From the IMG/VR virus record IMGVR_UViG_3300025547_000008, positions 1 to 54,292 of that record: a DNA stretch of 54,292 nucleotides; one strand, written 5' to 3'. Below are positions 16,097 to 22,954 of this stretch, piece by piece. This stretch comes from a virus. A program made the position numbers and the translations under genes. Positions within the stretch are counted from its first letter, which is position 1. Every line of letters begins with the position of its first letter. Below the pieces are notes generated by a model. The model saw only the letters and a program-made list of their open reading frames with translations. It ran no database searches and was not told where the DNA came from.

Positions 16097-17319
16097 TATT
16101 GTGGTCCCCTTATATGTCCAACTTGAACAGTTTTACTTTTTGGTTCATCCATTCTGGTTTTTAATTCGTTTAAAGATGCTACTAATCCCATAGCGGACGG
16201 TAAAATATCTGATATTGGGACTACAAAATCTACAACCGATCCCTTTGCGCCCTTTATACCATTAGCAAAATCTATTAAATATGTAATTAATTTTTCAAAT
16301 AATTCCATAGTTAAATCTCCACCGAGTGCTGGTTGATTTGCGTAATAATCTCCTAATTTTACTTTCCCTGTTGGTGGAACAACAACACCTATTTCTTTAT
16401 TCGCAGAAATGCCGACTGTACTATTAGATGAAAATACAATACCCGATTTATCAGATTTCGCATTAAAAACTAACCTGTCAGAATTTATAACTATCTGTTT
16501 TCCACCATCATTTTTTTTTGCTTCATGAGAGTATATAGATACAAATTTTGAATTCATGGTAGAAAAATTTAAATTCACTTTCTGATTAGTGGTCATCCAT
16601 ATAGAACTACCATCTAAATTTATATTTTCTCTGACTGGTTTATTATTTTCTGTAGAAACTTCACCTTGTCCCGCCCGTATAATAACATTTGGTGAATGTG
16701 GTTCTCCTGTGTCTGGAACTAAATCACCATCAGCATCTATTAACTCTTTTACATTACTTCCAAATTTAATAGATTGTCCAAATCTACCATTAAATATAAT
16801 ATCACCTTCTTCTGCCTTAACCTGTCTTATATCAGAATTTCCTATTAATGGTAAATTATCCTTATACGTCTCTCCTGTAAACATATCATATACTTTACTT
16901 AACCCAGGAAACGAATTTAAATTGATTGAATTGTGCATATTCAACTTTTGAGTATAATATAAATCTCCAAAATATTTTGCAACTATTACATATTCACCTG
17001 GATGTGGATATTCTTTTATATTACTATCAAGTGGTGCAATTATAACAACATCTTCTTTACCAGAATTACTAACAGACATTCTCGCTTTAATCCATCCATA
17101 CTTAGACCAATCTACCATTGGTTCACCGTTTCTTGATTGATTAATAATAGCTCCACTATTCATTAAATCTTCTTCGTCTAAAAAAACTTCTAAAACTTCT
17201 GCTGGCTCTAACTCATAAAATTCAGGAGAATCTTTTACATATCTTTGAATATCTCTAACGGTTGCTGGACCATCAGGTAACACTATATGTTCATCGTCTC
17301 TATTAATTTTATATGCCAC
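16096..17319 (-). CDS. gp5-like baseplate hub / tail spike protein (407 aa)
   Basis: Residues about 70-130 look like an OB-fold (KARMSVSNSGKEDVVIIAPL ... PGEYVIVAKYFGDLYYTQKL). Residues 165-185 carry DIIFNGRFGQSIKFGS, a sequence style I associate with gp5/VgrG-like spike proteins of marine T4-like phages. A beta-rich stretch of repeated short strands follows (IIRAG, IWMTT, KVNLNF, VSIYS, IVINSDRLVFNA), consistent with a needle. No lysozyme domain is seen, unlike T4 gp5. Expected to cap the tail tube and pierce the outer membrane. The stop and start overlap both neighbours. Confidence 0.75.
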   Translation of the reverse strand: MAYKINRDDEHIVLPDGPATVRDIQRYVKDSPEFYELEPAEVLEVFLDEEDLMNSGAIINQSRNGEPMVDWSKYGWIKARMSVSNSGKEDVVIIAPLDSNIKEYPHPGEYVIVAKYFGDLYYTQKLNMHNSINLNSFPGLSKVYDMFTGETYKDNLPLIGNSDIRQVKAEEGDIIFNGRFGQSIKFGSNVKELIDADGDLVPDTGEPHSPNVIIRAGQGEVSTENNKPVRENINLDGSSIWMTTNQKVNLNFSTMNSKFVSIYSHEAKKNDGGKQIVINSDRLVFNAKSDKSGIVFSSNSTVGISANKEIGVVVPPTGKVKLGDYYANQPALGGDLTMELFEKLITYLIDFANGIKGAKGSVVDFVVPISDILPSAMGLVASLNELKTRMDEPKSKTVQVGHIRGPQ

Positions 17320-17714
17320 TAATTTTCCTTGATTTTTTGAATATCATCTGTTATCGTATCTGATTTTTTTTGAATATCTACAACTACATCATCTATACTT
17401 TTCAACAACTGTTCCTTTTCTCTATCAGATAAACCAAATTCTGATTCTGAACTACTACCCTTTTGCTCTGCGGCAATTAATCGTTGAACTACTGTTGCAA
17501 GTTTTATAAGTTGTTCATCATTTTTTACATTGATTTCCAAATACTCTTTTATCATTGGAACGATTTGTATTGCCATATCACCATCTTTGATGAATCCCGC
17601 AAGTTCTTTTACCAATAATTCGAGTTGCGTTTTATTGTGTTTAGAATTATCATAAATGTCCTTGAATAATGATGATAGTGATTTACCATCAAATAATTCG
17701 TAATCTTGACTCAT
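17319..17714 (-). CDS. First gene of virion operon, conserved small protein (131 aa)
   Basis: Helical, charged protein: DGKSLSSLFKDIYDNSKHNK at the start, VPMIKEYLEINVKNDEQLIK in the middle, a Ser-rich linker (GSSSESEF) and a C-terminal helix. It resembles a small conserved gene found beside gp5-like genes of marine T4-like phages, but I cannot assign a function. It is the promoter-proximal gene of the long leftward late operon, 50 nt downstream of a TATATTTAT motif, facing the lone rightward gene. Confidence 0.8.
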   Translation of the reverse strand: MSQDYELFDGKSLSSLFKDIYDNSKHNKTQLELLVKELAGFIKDGDMAIQIVPMIKEYLEINVKNDEQLIKLATVVQRLIAAEQKGSSSESEFGLSDREKEQLLKSIDDVVVDIQKKSDTITDDIQKIKEN

Positions 17715-17763
17715 ATTTTATTTTTCCCATATTGTGATTAAAAATAGATATTATAACTCATAT

Positions 17764-17772
17764 ATAAATATA
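17764..17772 (-). promoter_or_regulatory. TATATTTAT promoter motif driving the virion operon
   Basis: The minus strand reads TATATTTATATATG, 50 nt upstream of the 17714 start. It is the only candidate promoter before a leftward run of about 17 kb of virion genes. A divergent plus-strand copy lies 65 bp away (17837-17845). Confidence 0.5.
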
Positions 17773-17836
17773 AAATAACCTAAAAATTGATTGTTCTCTA
17801 CTCTATATATATCAAAATAAGAAATAATGTATATAT

Positions 17837-17845
17837 TATATTTAT
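17837..17845 (+). promoter_or_regulatory. TATATTTAT promoter motif for the plus-strand gene
   Basis: The plus strand reads TATATTTATTTATG, 89 nt upstream of the ATG at 17934. This copy lies on the plus strand in front of the only plus-strand gene, which supports the 9-mer being directional. Confidence 0.5.
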
Positions 17846-17848
17846 TTA

Positions 17849-17868
17849 TGTCGGAAAAGATACCGACA
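17849..17868 (+). other. 5' UTR hairpin of the plus-strand gene
   Basis: TGTCGG and CCGACA form a 6-bp stem around an 8-nt A-rich loop, 4 nt after the TATATTTAT motif. It would sit at or near the 5' end of the transcript and could stabilise the mRNA; that role is inferred. Confidence 0.5.
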
Positions 17869-17933
17869 ACAAAAAGTGGAAGTTAAGAATCCCTTTTTTG
17901 TTAATTGATAAGAATAATAAACGGGAGAAAACA

Positions 17934-18155
17934 ATGAAGGAAGTCATATCATTGGTCAAAGAGTGGATAGACGATACCGTCCATCTACTAACCTCTTTTG
18001 TAGCAATCGGAGCCGTTGGTGAAGTATTGTTTGGAACAGGTATTTTTGGCTTAAATGTAATAGGTAACCTGACAGCAATCATAAATAAATTTGGTGAATC
18101 CGGATTCGCCGGGTTAGTCGCTTTATTGGTGCTTGTAGGTCTATTTCGTAAATAG
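17934..18155 (+). CDS. Small two-TM membrane protein, only plus-strand gene (73 aa)
   Basis: The start at 17934 (MKEVISLVKEW) follows an ACGGGAGAAAAC ribosome site; the longer frame from 17787 has an unlikely N-terminus. Residues 16-40 (HLLTSFVAIGAVGEVLFGTG) and 52-70 (ESGFAGLVALLVLVGLF) are hydrophobic segments joined by a short polar loop, ending in Arg-Lys. It has its own upstream motif, 5' hairpin and strong terminator, an isolated single-gene unit between the virion operon and the sigma-factor operon. Size and topology allow a holin or a membrane-remodelling role, but no family is recognised. High expression is suggested by the tidy transcription unit. Confidence 0.85.
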   Translation: MKEVISLVKEWIDDTVHLLTSFVAIGAVGEVLFGTGIFGLNVIGNLTAIINKFGESGFAGLVALLVLVGLFRK

Positions 18156-18170
18156 CTATTATCGGATAAT

Positions 18171-18198
18171 AAAAAAGGGGTCGAAAGACCCCTTTTTT
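18171..18198. terminator. Strong bidirectional intrinsic terminator
   Basis: A-run, GGGGTC, GAAA tetraloop, GACCCC, T-run: a perfect 12-bp stem counting the A/T flanks. It lies between convergent genes (17934 rightward and 18228 leftward) and has a T-run on both strands, so it can stop transcription in both directions. Confidence 0.95.
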
Positions 18199-18227
18199 TT
18201 GCGTTATATGTTAGTTATATTTTAGTT

Positions 18228-18989
18228 TTATTCTAAAAATGACCCAGTATTTGTTGTATCTATTTGACCAAAAGTCTGAAATTCTTCCATGAGGTGCGTA
18301 TTGAATTTTTTCATTATATTCACTATTCGTGTAATGTGTTGAGTTTTAGATCCGGTCATTTCTCTTACGAGTAGATAGAGTGCTTTCTTATTAAAATTCT
18401 CTATATTTTCTCTGCGACGAAAAATTTCCAATACAGAATCTGCTACGAGAATATCTTTTTGGCGTTTGAAAATATTAGTAAGATTGTTTTCCCAATACAC
18501 TAACATTTCTTCTACATATTCTTTATTAAAATCATTTATTTTTATCATTTGATTTTTATTTTTAATATTATCACCATAATCAATTACTTCCAGTTTGCTA
18601 TGAATTTTGTAATTCTTATAATTTTTATTATTATGAAGAATAAGATAGTTTTTAGCTACAATACTAAAATATGAAAATGCCTTTCCTTTACCCTCTTTAA
18701 ACTTATGTATATTCATAACTAAAAATGATACCACTTCATGTTTTACTTGATCCGATGGGACATCAAAATAATAAAACTTAAATGTGTGAATTATATTTTC
18801 TGCTAATTTATCAAATGGATATGCTATATGTTCACGGTATATCTTATTTTTTAATATAGCATCATCTGTTTTGTTATATTTAATAATATTTAATTCAGTA
18901 TTCTCATTGAAGTAATAATGTTTTGGTTGTTTCTTTTTTGGTTGCGTGGTTGGGTTACTCACTCTCGGCTTCTCCTGTGGTGAATGCAT
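18228..18989 (-). CDS. gp55-like late-transcription sigma factor (253 aa)
   Basis: The central region matches the T4 gp55 sigma family: a helix ending VKHEVVSFLVMNIHKFKEGK, followed by GKAFSYFSIVAKNYLILHNN, which parallels the gp55 FDP.....PFAYFT..I.NAFL segment (sigma region 2). The N-terminus is a basic linker (QPKKKQPKHY). Such factors replace host sigma and direct RNA polymerase to late promoters together with the clamp. A GTG at 18962 with an AGGAG site is an alternative start and would shorten the protein by nine residues. It overlaps the upstream small TM gene, so the two are coupled. Confidence 0.85.
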   Translation of the reverse strand: MHSPQEKPRVSNPTTQPKKKQPKHYYFNENTELNIIKYNKTDDAILKNKIYREHIAYPFDKLAENIIHTFKFYYFDVPSDQVKHEVVSFLVMNIHKFKEGKGKAFSYFSIVAKNYLILHNNKNYKNYKIHSKLEVIDYGDNIKNKNQMIKINDFNKEYVEEMLVYWENNLTNIFKRQKDILVADSVLEIFRRRENIENFNKKALYLLVREMTGSKTQHITRIVNIMKKFNTHLMEEFQTFGQIDTTNTGSFLE

Positions 18990-19215
18990 TAAGGTCTGTT
19001 ATTATATCTTTTATTCCATCGAATATTGAACCGATTTCATCGTCAGATTCAAAATGACCAGTGGAATCAATTTGTTTTAATTCTAAATATATGGTGTCTA
19101 CTCGGATGGTAAAATTTTCTATCCAGGTTTCAAGTATTTCAGATTTTTTTGTTAAATTCCAAATTACATATCCCTCTACGAAAACTAATAATCCAAGTAT
19201 TATTTCTATAATCAT
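18955..19215 (-). CDS. Single-TM protein with acidic tail (86 aa), unknown
   Basis: Residues 2-20 are a hydrophobic N-terminal anchor (IIEIILGLLVFVEGYVIWNL). A helical stretch and an acidic C-terminus follow (FESDDEIGSIFDGIKDIITD). It lies between the HD hydrolase and the gp55-like sigma with overlaps on both sides. In T4 the gp55 partner gp33 is also small and acidic, but no sequence similarity to gp33 is visible here, and the TM segment argues against it. Function unknown. Confidence 0.75.
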   Translation of the reverse strand: MIIEIILGLLVFVEGYVIWNLTKKSEILETWIENFTIRVDTIYLELKQIDSTGHFESDDEIGSIFDGIKDIITDLNAFTTGEAESE

Positions 19216-20000
19216 GTTTTGTCTCCAAATAATTCGTCGAATAGATCGTTATGTTTATTTTCCATAACTGGATCTTCGTGTTTTTGTTTTCCAACTGTAA
19301 TATTTTTAATATTTTCTATCTTACTTTCCATCTCTTCTTTTTCATCTTTATCTCCACGTTTCCATTCATCATATTCTACCGTTGTTGCCATGTGGTCTGC
19401 CCAATGGATAATATATGGTAAGTGGTTTTTAAGAGAACGACTTGCATCAAATACTTTCATATAGTATGTGTTGGCTTCATCATATAACCCATCTGCAAGT
19501 TTAATTGCAAGAGTTTCATTCAAACTAACTTTCACTCCAAAATGTTGTAAGAGAAAAAGTGCTCTATCTGGTACTCTCATATTTGGTATATCTGTATTAT
19601 GTGTATAGACTTCACCAAGAGTTTTACGCCTCCAATCATTATCTTGTGGAACATAATACTCATCATTTAAATCACCAACTTTACCTAAGTCGTGGTGTAA
19701 GGCAGAAAAGACAAGTTCTTCGTCTGTCCAATTCTTATGTCCACCTGCGGCTTCATAAGTATCTGACATCTTTAATGCTGTATCTACAACATGAAGAACG
19801 TGTTCTACATAACCACCTACATGACAATAATGATATTCTTCTTTACCAGATGCTGGTGCTACTACCATTCTATCTTCAAGGTCATGGTACATTTTTAGAA
19901 GTTTTTCACGGCGTTCGCTTCCATCTTCAAATGTATCCTTTATAACCTGTATTAATTTATCCCAATTTTCCTGTAATTGGGCCTCACTTAATTGTTTCAT
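19212..20000 (-). CDS. HD-domain phosphohydrolase (262 aa)
   Basis: HD superfamily signature: His60, His67 and His70 in CHVGGYVEHVLHV, the HHDLGKV motif with His103-Asp104, and a late Asp in HWADHMATT near residue 200. The Lys after the HD dyad is typical. These are metal-dependent phosphohydrolases acting on nucleotides or phosphoesters; the substrate cannot be read here. The C-terminus ends DLFDELFGDKT, an acidic-hydrophobic tail. The start at 20000 has an AAAGAGG site. The gene overlaps the next one (ATGA-type junction at 19212-19215) in the same operon as the sigma factor. Confidence 0.85.
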   Translation of the reverse strand: MKQLSEAQLQENWDKLIQVIKDTFEDGSERREKLLKMYHDLEDRMVVAPASGKEEYHYCHVGGYVEHVLHVVDTALKMSDTYEAAGGHKNWTDEELVFSALHHDLGKVGDLNDEYYVPQDNDWRRKTLGEVYTHNTDIPNMRVPDRALFLLQHFGVKVSLNETLAIKLADGLYDEANTYYMKVFDASRSLKNHLPYIIHWADHMATTVEYDEWKRGDKDEKEEMESKIENIKNITVGKQKHEDPVMENKHNDLFDELFGDKT

Positions 20001-20011
20001 TTATAACCTCT

Positions 20012-20206
20012 TTATAATTTTTTCAATTTTCCTTTTTTAACTGTTACTCTATGTTCGTAAGAACCTTCCGTCTGAACTACAGTGTAGTCATCTCCATCAA
20101 TACTTTCTATTTGATAGGCTGGTTCGTTTTTATATTCTCCGGCCCTAAAACCAACTATTAACACATGAACCCAATCCCCAATTTTTAATTTAGTATCTTT
20201 AGACAT
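20012..20206 (-). CDS. Small beta-rich protein (64 aa), unknown
   Basis: Starts after AAAGGAGAATAA. The sequence KIGDWVHVLIVGFRAGEYKN followed by short strands and a basic tail (VKKGKLKKL) suggests a small SH3/KOW-like barrel, a fold that often binds nucleic acid or ribosomes. No specific family is recognised. Coupled in an operon with the 3D-domain gene upstream and the HD gene downstream. Confidence 0.75.
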   Translation of the reverse strand: MSKDTKLKIGDWVHVLIVGFRAGEYKNEPAYQIESIDGDDYTVVQTEGSYEHRVTVKKGKLKKL

Positions 20207-20216
20207 TTATTCTCCT

Positions 20217-20744
20217 TTATTTATTACTCACTAATTGTATATTATCAGTCCAATTCATTTTGTAAAGTTGAACATTTTTATATTTATATGGTTTAACGTG
20301 TGTTGATTCTAAAATATCAACTATATTAACCCATTTAGGATTCATAGTATCCCTAACATTATACACTCCATCTTTATCCTTTGTTCCCTTAATTAGAATG
20401 AAATCTCCATAGTCAAATGGACCACCCCATCGTTTTAATAAATTACGAGAAAGAGCTACAAACTTATATTCACTTGCTTTACTTATTTTGAATTTTGTTC
20501 CATCGGCTGTAATATTTGGACTTGAATCAGTTTGATATCGAGTTGGCTGATACATTGTTACATCAACCTCTACTCCATATTTATAAAATTCCTTTAATTC
20601 ATCTTGTAACTTAAAATTCATTTCTAATACTTTATCTACTTCATCAGAATAAAATTGTTTGTTTGATTGTAAAGCATTAATAGAAATGAATCCATTAACT
20701 AATACCACCAATATAACAAATGCTGTTGCAGTTGTTCTGTTCAT
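20217..20744 (-). CDS. Membrane-anchored 3D-domain protein (175 aa)
   Basis: The start at 20744 (MNRTTATAF) is chosen for its ATTAGGAGTATTT site; the longer frame from 20801 lies on the promoter. Residues 5-24 are a signal anchor. A 3D (three-Asp) domain in residues 55-160 reads VDVTMYQPTRYQTDSSPN, ITADGTKF, GPFDYGDFILIKG, VRDTMNPKW and VNIVDILES. 3D domains occur in MltA/RlpA-type cell-wall proteins that cleave or bind peptidoglycan. It may help lysis or entry. It is expressed from a sigma70-type promoter at 20773-20801. Confidence 0.75.
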   Translation of the reverse strand: MNRTTATAFVILVVLVNGFISINALQSNKQFYSDEVDKVLEMNFKLQDELKEFYKYGVEVDVTMYQPTRYQTDSSPNITADGTKFKISKASEYKFVALSRNLLKRWGGPFDYGDFILIKGTKDKDGVYNVRDTMNPKWVNIVDILESTHVKPYKYKNVQLYKMNWTDNIQLVSNK

Positions 20745-20772
20745 ATTAAATACTCCTAATTTATTACCCTTG

Positions 20773-20801
20773 ATCTTACGGCATTTTTCGGTGAAAGTCA
20801 A
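20773..20801 (-). promoter_or_regulatory. sigma70-type promoter (TTGACT, 17 bp, TAAGAT)
   Basis: Minus strand -35 at 20796-20801 and -10 at 20773-20778, spacing exactly 17 bp, about 29 nt upstream of the 3D-domain start. One of seven promoters of this form in the window. Confidence 0.75.
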
Positions 20802-20804
20802 GCT

Positions 20805-22301
20805 TTATTTTTTATGAAAAATGAATATAGGTTCATATTTTCGGTAACTACCATCTACCTTTACACAATTTTTAACATTCTCCGGATTTAATCCAGTCAT
20901 TGTTGTCATTAACATTTTCAACTTACCCTTATATTCACCACCTAATGATTCTATAATAAATATACTATCTTCTTCTAATGGATGAAATTTATCTGCTCCG
21001 ATTTTGATTGAAGCTATATTCCAGAGTAAATAACGATTTGGTTTAAGATATTCAAATGCAGTTGTTAAAGTTGGTTTCAGGAAGTTATTTCTCCAATCTT
21101 CGTAAGCTGGGTAAGCCTTGAATGATTGCTCACTATCATCACTATACTGCTCACGGTCAAAGTATGGTGGGCTTGTGAAAACTAAATCAAGTGTTCCCTT
21201 ATACGTCTGAAAGTCTGGATTGTTCCCAATTAATTCTGAGCCGTCTTGGAAAACGTGATACGTGTTTTTGTGCTCTTCCCAAAATGAATTCGTTTCCAAT
21301 ACTTCACTATTAAAGAAATCTGCTACATATTCATATCTTGTTTTACCTAATTCGTCTATGTAATTATCCGTATTAGGGTCTGTGCCAATATAATGAATTC
21401 GCTTGAGTGATGACATAGCTCCGAGAATACGACCACCCCAACCTGCGGATGGGTCATACACATTGAGCACGTCTTGTGATATATGTTCTGTATATTTCTC
21501 ATATAAGTATCTTGCTGTTAATGGTGGGAAGTTTACGGCTGGTTGTCCAAGTCCTAATCTAAATGCTTGAATGCCGGCTGGGAATATCTTTTGTCCTAAA
21601 TTAAATACTCTAATAAAATATGTGAATTTCTCATCAGTTAATGTATCTAATGATTTTAAATTTGTAATATGAGATTCATCTATTAAATCTACATCAAATA
21701 ACCCTCTAATTTCATCTGAACTTAAAACTAAATGAGTTGGATTTTTTTCTTTTGATTGTCGAACTATGAAAAAGTTTTTTGATTGATTTTTTTGTATCCA
21801 TTCTATTCCACTACCATTACTTTCAACACACCTTGACCAAGAATACATACTATCTCGTTTAAATGTTCTTCGTATTATTTTATGAAAACTATCTCTGTAA
21901 TCAATTGTAAAATAATCGTAAATGGAAGTTGCGTTCTTTTTAGTTCCAATTTTGGTTTTCAACATGGTAGGAAAGAATTGATTTACACCACTTCCAAATT
22001 TATTGTAATTTTGTATTACGTCAAATTTGCCAGTATCTTCATCTTTGGTTAGAAATTGTTTTTTACCCTGATGTAGTGGGTAATCTCTCAATTTACGAAA
22101 GTTCTTTTTTATTTTATCAGTATTTTGGCCAATAGTTGGAGGCACACCCATAGTGTCCCATTCGTATATTACGAACTCTCGTAATTCATCTATCCATTGT
22201 GTAGTTTGTGTATCGTCTTTCCATAATAGTTCTTCAAAAGTTATATTAACTTCTGATTCTAATAGACGACTTCTTTCGTAGTAGTATTTTTTCATAACCA
22301 T
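20805..22301 (-). CDS. Phage DNA methyltransferase, TSPPY type (498 aa)
   Basis: SAM-binding motif DPSAGWGGRILGAM lies near residues 278-292. The catalytic motif DLVFTSPPYFDREQYSD lies near 370-386, and a Trp/Asn-rich motif LLWNIASIKI follows. TSPPY is common in N4-cytosine and some N6-adenine methyltransferases. The N-terminal 250 residues are an accessory or recognition region. The start is taken at 22301 (MVMKKYYYERS); the next Met at 22295 is equally possible. The longer frame from 22367 would lie inside the tmRNA and is rejected. No partner restriction enzyme is adjacent, so it probably protects phage DNA. Confidence 0.85.
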   Translation of the reverse strand: MVMKKYYYERSRLLESEVNITFEELLWKDDTQTTQWIDELREFVIYEWDTMGVPPTIGQNTDKIKKNFRKLRDYPLHQGKKQFLTKDEDTGKFDVIQNYNKFGSGVNQFFPTMLKTKIGTKKNATSIYDYFTIDYRDSFHKIIRRTFKRDSMYSWSRCVESNGSGIEWIQKNQSKNFFIVRQSKEKNPTHLVLSSDEIRGLFDVDLIDESHITNLKSLDTLTDEKFTYFIRVFNLGQKIFPAGIQAFRLGLGQPAVNFPPLTARYLYEKYTEHISQDVLNVYDPSAGWGGRILGAMSSLKRIHYIGTDPNTDNYIDELGKTRYEYVADFFNSEVLETNSFWEEHKNTYHVFQDGSELIGNNPDFQTYKGTLDLVFTSPPYFDREQYSDDSEQSFKAYPAYEDWRNNFLKPTLTTAFEYLKPNRYLLWNIASIKIGADKFHPLEEDSIFIIESLGGEYKGKLKMLMTTMTGLNPENVKNCVKVDGSYRKYEPIFIFHKK

Positions 22302-22310
22302 TTTTTGTAG

Positions 22311-22739
22311 TGGAGCCGGGCGGAATCGAACCGCCGTGTTCTCTGTTTTCTTCGTAAAGTCATTCACAACTTAGTTAATTTCTATTAGTAGCAATTAACA
22401 AACAACTATGTGGATTTCTTTTGCACAGAACATATCCAGTAACTGACATTTTATTTTTATTCTCTAAATATAAAAAGAGAGTGTGTTTAACTTCTTTTAT
22501 ACTCGGGTGTTAAACAACCCAAGAACTCATGCCGCTAAAGCGTAAGTTGATTGGTAATCTGAAGTAGGTTCAACATAATTGTCAAATCCCATTTCTGAAT
22601 TAGCTAAATGCCAATCCACTACCAAACCGTCTAGTGAATTATCACCATTTGAGTTTGTGAGTCTGTTGTAACAAGTCGTACTCAAACTTGTGTTGCACTC
22701 TATCGTCAAATAACATGAATCGAAACCAATTTCGGCCCC
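22311..22739 (-). ncRNA. ssrA: Transfer-messenger RNA (tmRNA)
   Basis: Both ends fit tmRNA. The 5' end GGGGCCG pairs with the 3' CGGCTCC in 7 bp including the G3-U pair that marks alanine identity. The 3' half has a T-arm GGCGG-TTCGATT-CCGCC and discriminator A. The next bases are CTA, not CCA, so CCA would be added afterwards. An internal reading frame ends YALAA-stop (stop near 22527), the canonical proteolysis-tag end. The region TTTGAGT...ACTCAAA around nt 55-92 can form the pseudoknot upstream of the resume codon. With resumption at GGT near nt 94, the tag would be about 39 residues. tmRNA with SmpB rescues stalled ribosomes and tags products for ClpXP-type proteases. Length is 429 nt. 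Confidence 0.92.
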
Positions 22740-22745
22740 ATGTGT

Positions 22746-22904
22746 TTACCATAAATTATCTTCATCTAAATCTTCATCGTTTCTATAAGCATCTAGTGGA
22801 TCATCCAATTCATATAATAAATCTTCTATTAACTCCATAATAAGTTTCCAATCCTTGTCTTCTACAGCCTTTCGTAATAATAAAATTATCTTATCTATAT
22901 TCAT
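22746..22904 (-). CDS. Small acidic helical protein upstream of tmRNA (52 aa)
   Basis: Begins MNIDKIILLLRKAVEDKDWK after a clear AGGAG site (6-nt spacing). A helical first half is followed by an acidic second half (DDPLDAYRNDEDLDEDNLW). It lies 7 bp upstream of the mature tmRNA 5' end, so the tmRNA probably comes from a shared transcript that is processed. It is preceded by a TATATTTAT-like motif at 22924. No family is recognised. Confidence 0.7.
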   Translation of the reverse strand: MNIDKIILLLRKAVEDKDWKLIMELIEDLLYELDDPLDAYRNDEDLDEDNLW

Positions 22905-22923
22905 AAGTATCTCCTGATTTGAG

Positions 22924-22932
22924 ATAAATATG
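22924..22932 (-). promoter_or_regulatory. CATATTTAT motif (one mismatch to TATATTTAT)
   Basis: Minus strand CATATTTATCTC, 20 nt upstream of the 22904 start. Expected to drive the small gene and the tmRNA if the motif is a promoter. Confidence 0.4.
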
Positions 22933-22954
22933 GTTTTTTTATTTTTCTTGTTTT

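Noticed and set aside
17763-17770. Canonical T4 late box TATAAATA on the plus strand
   Set aside because: It is the reverse complement of part of the TATATTTAT motif; for all minus-strand genes the T4 polarity would be wrong, so the TATATTTAT reading is preferred, although for the single plus gene both readings remain possible.
22302-22367. N-terminal extension of the methyltransferase gene
   Set aside because: The extra 22 codons lie in the tmRNA 3' half (T-arm and acceptor), so the later Met at 22301 is used.
22527-22709. 60-codon open frame ending YALAA
   Set aside because: It lies wholly within the tmRNA and its end is the tag reading frame; not a separate protein gene.
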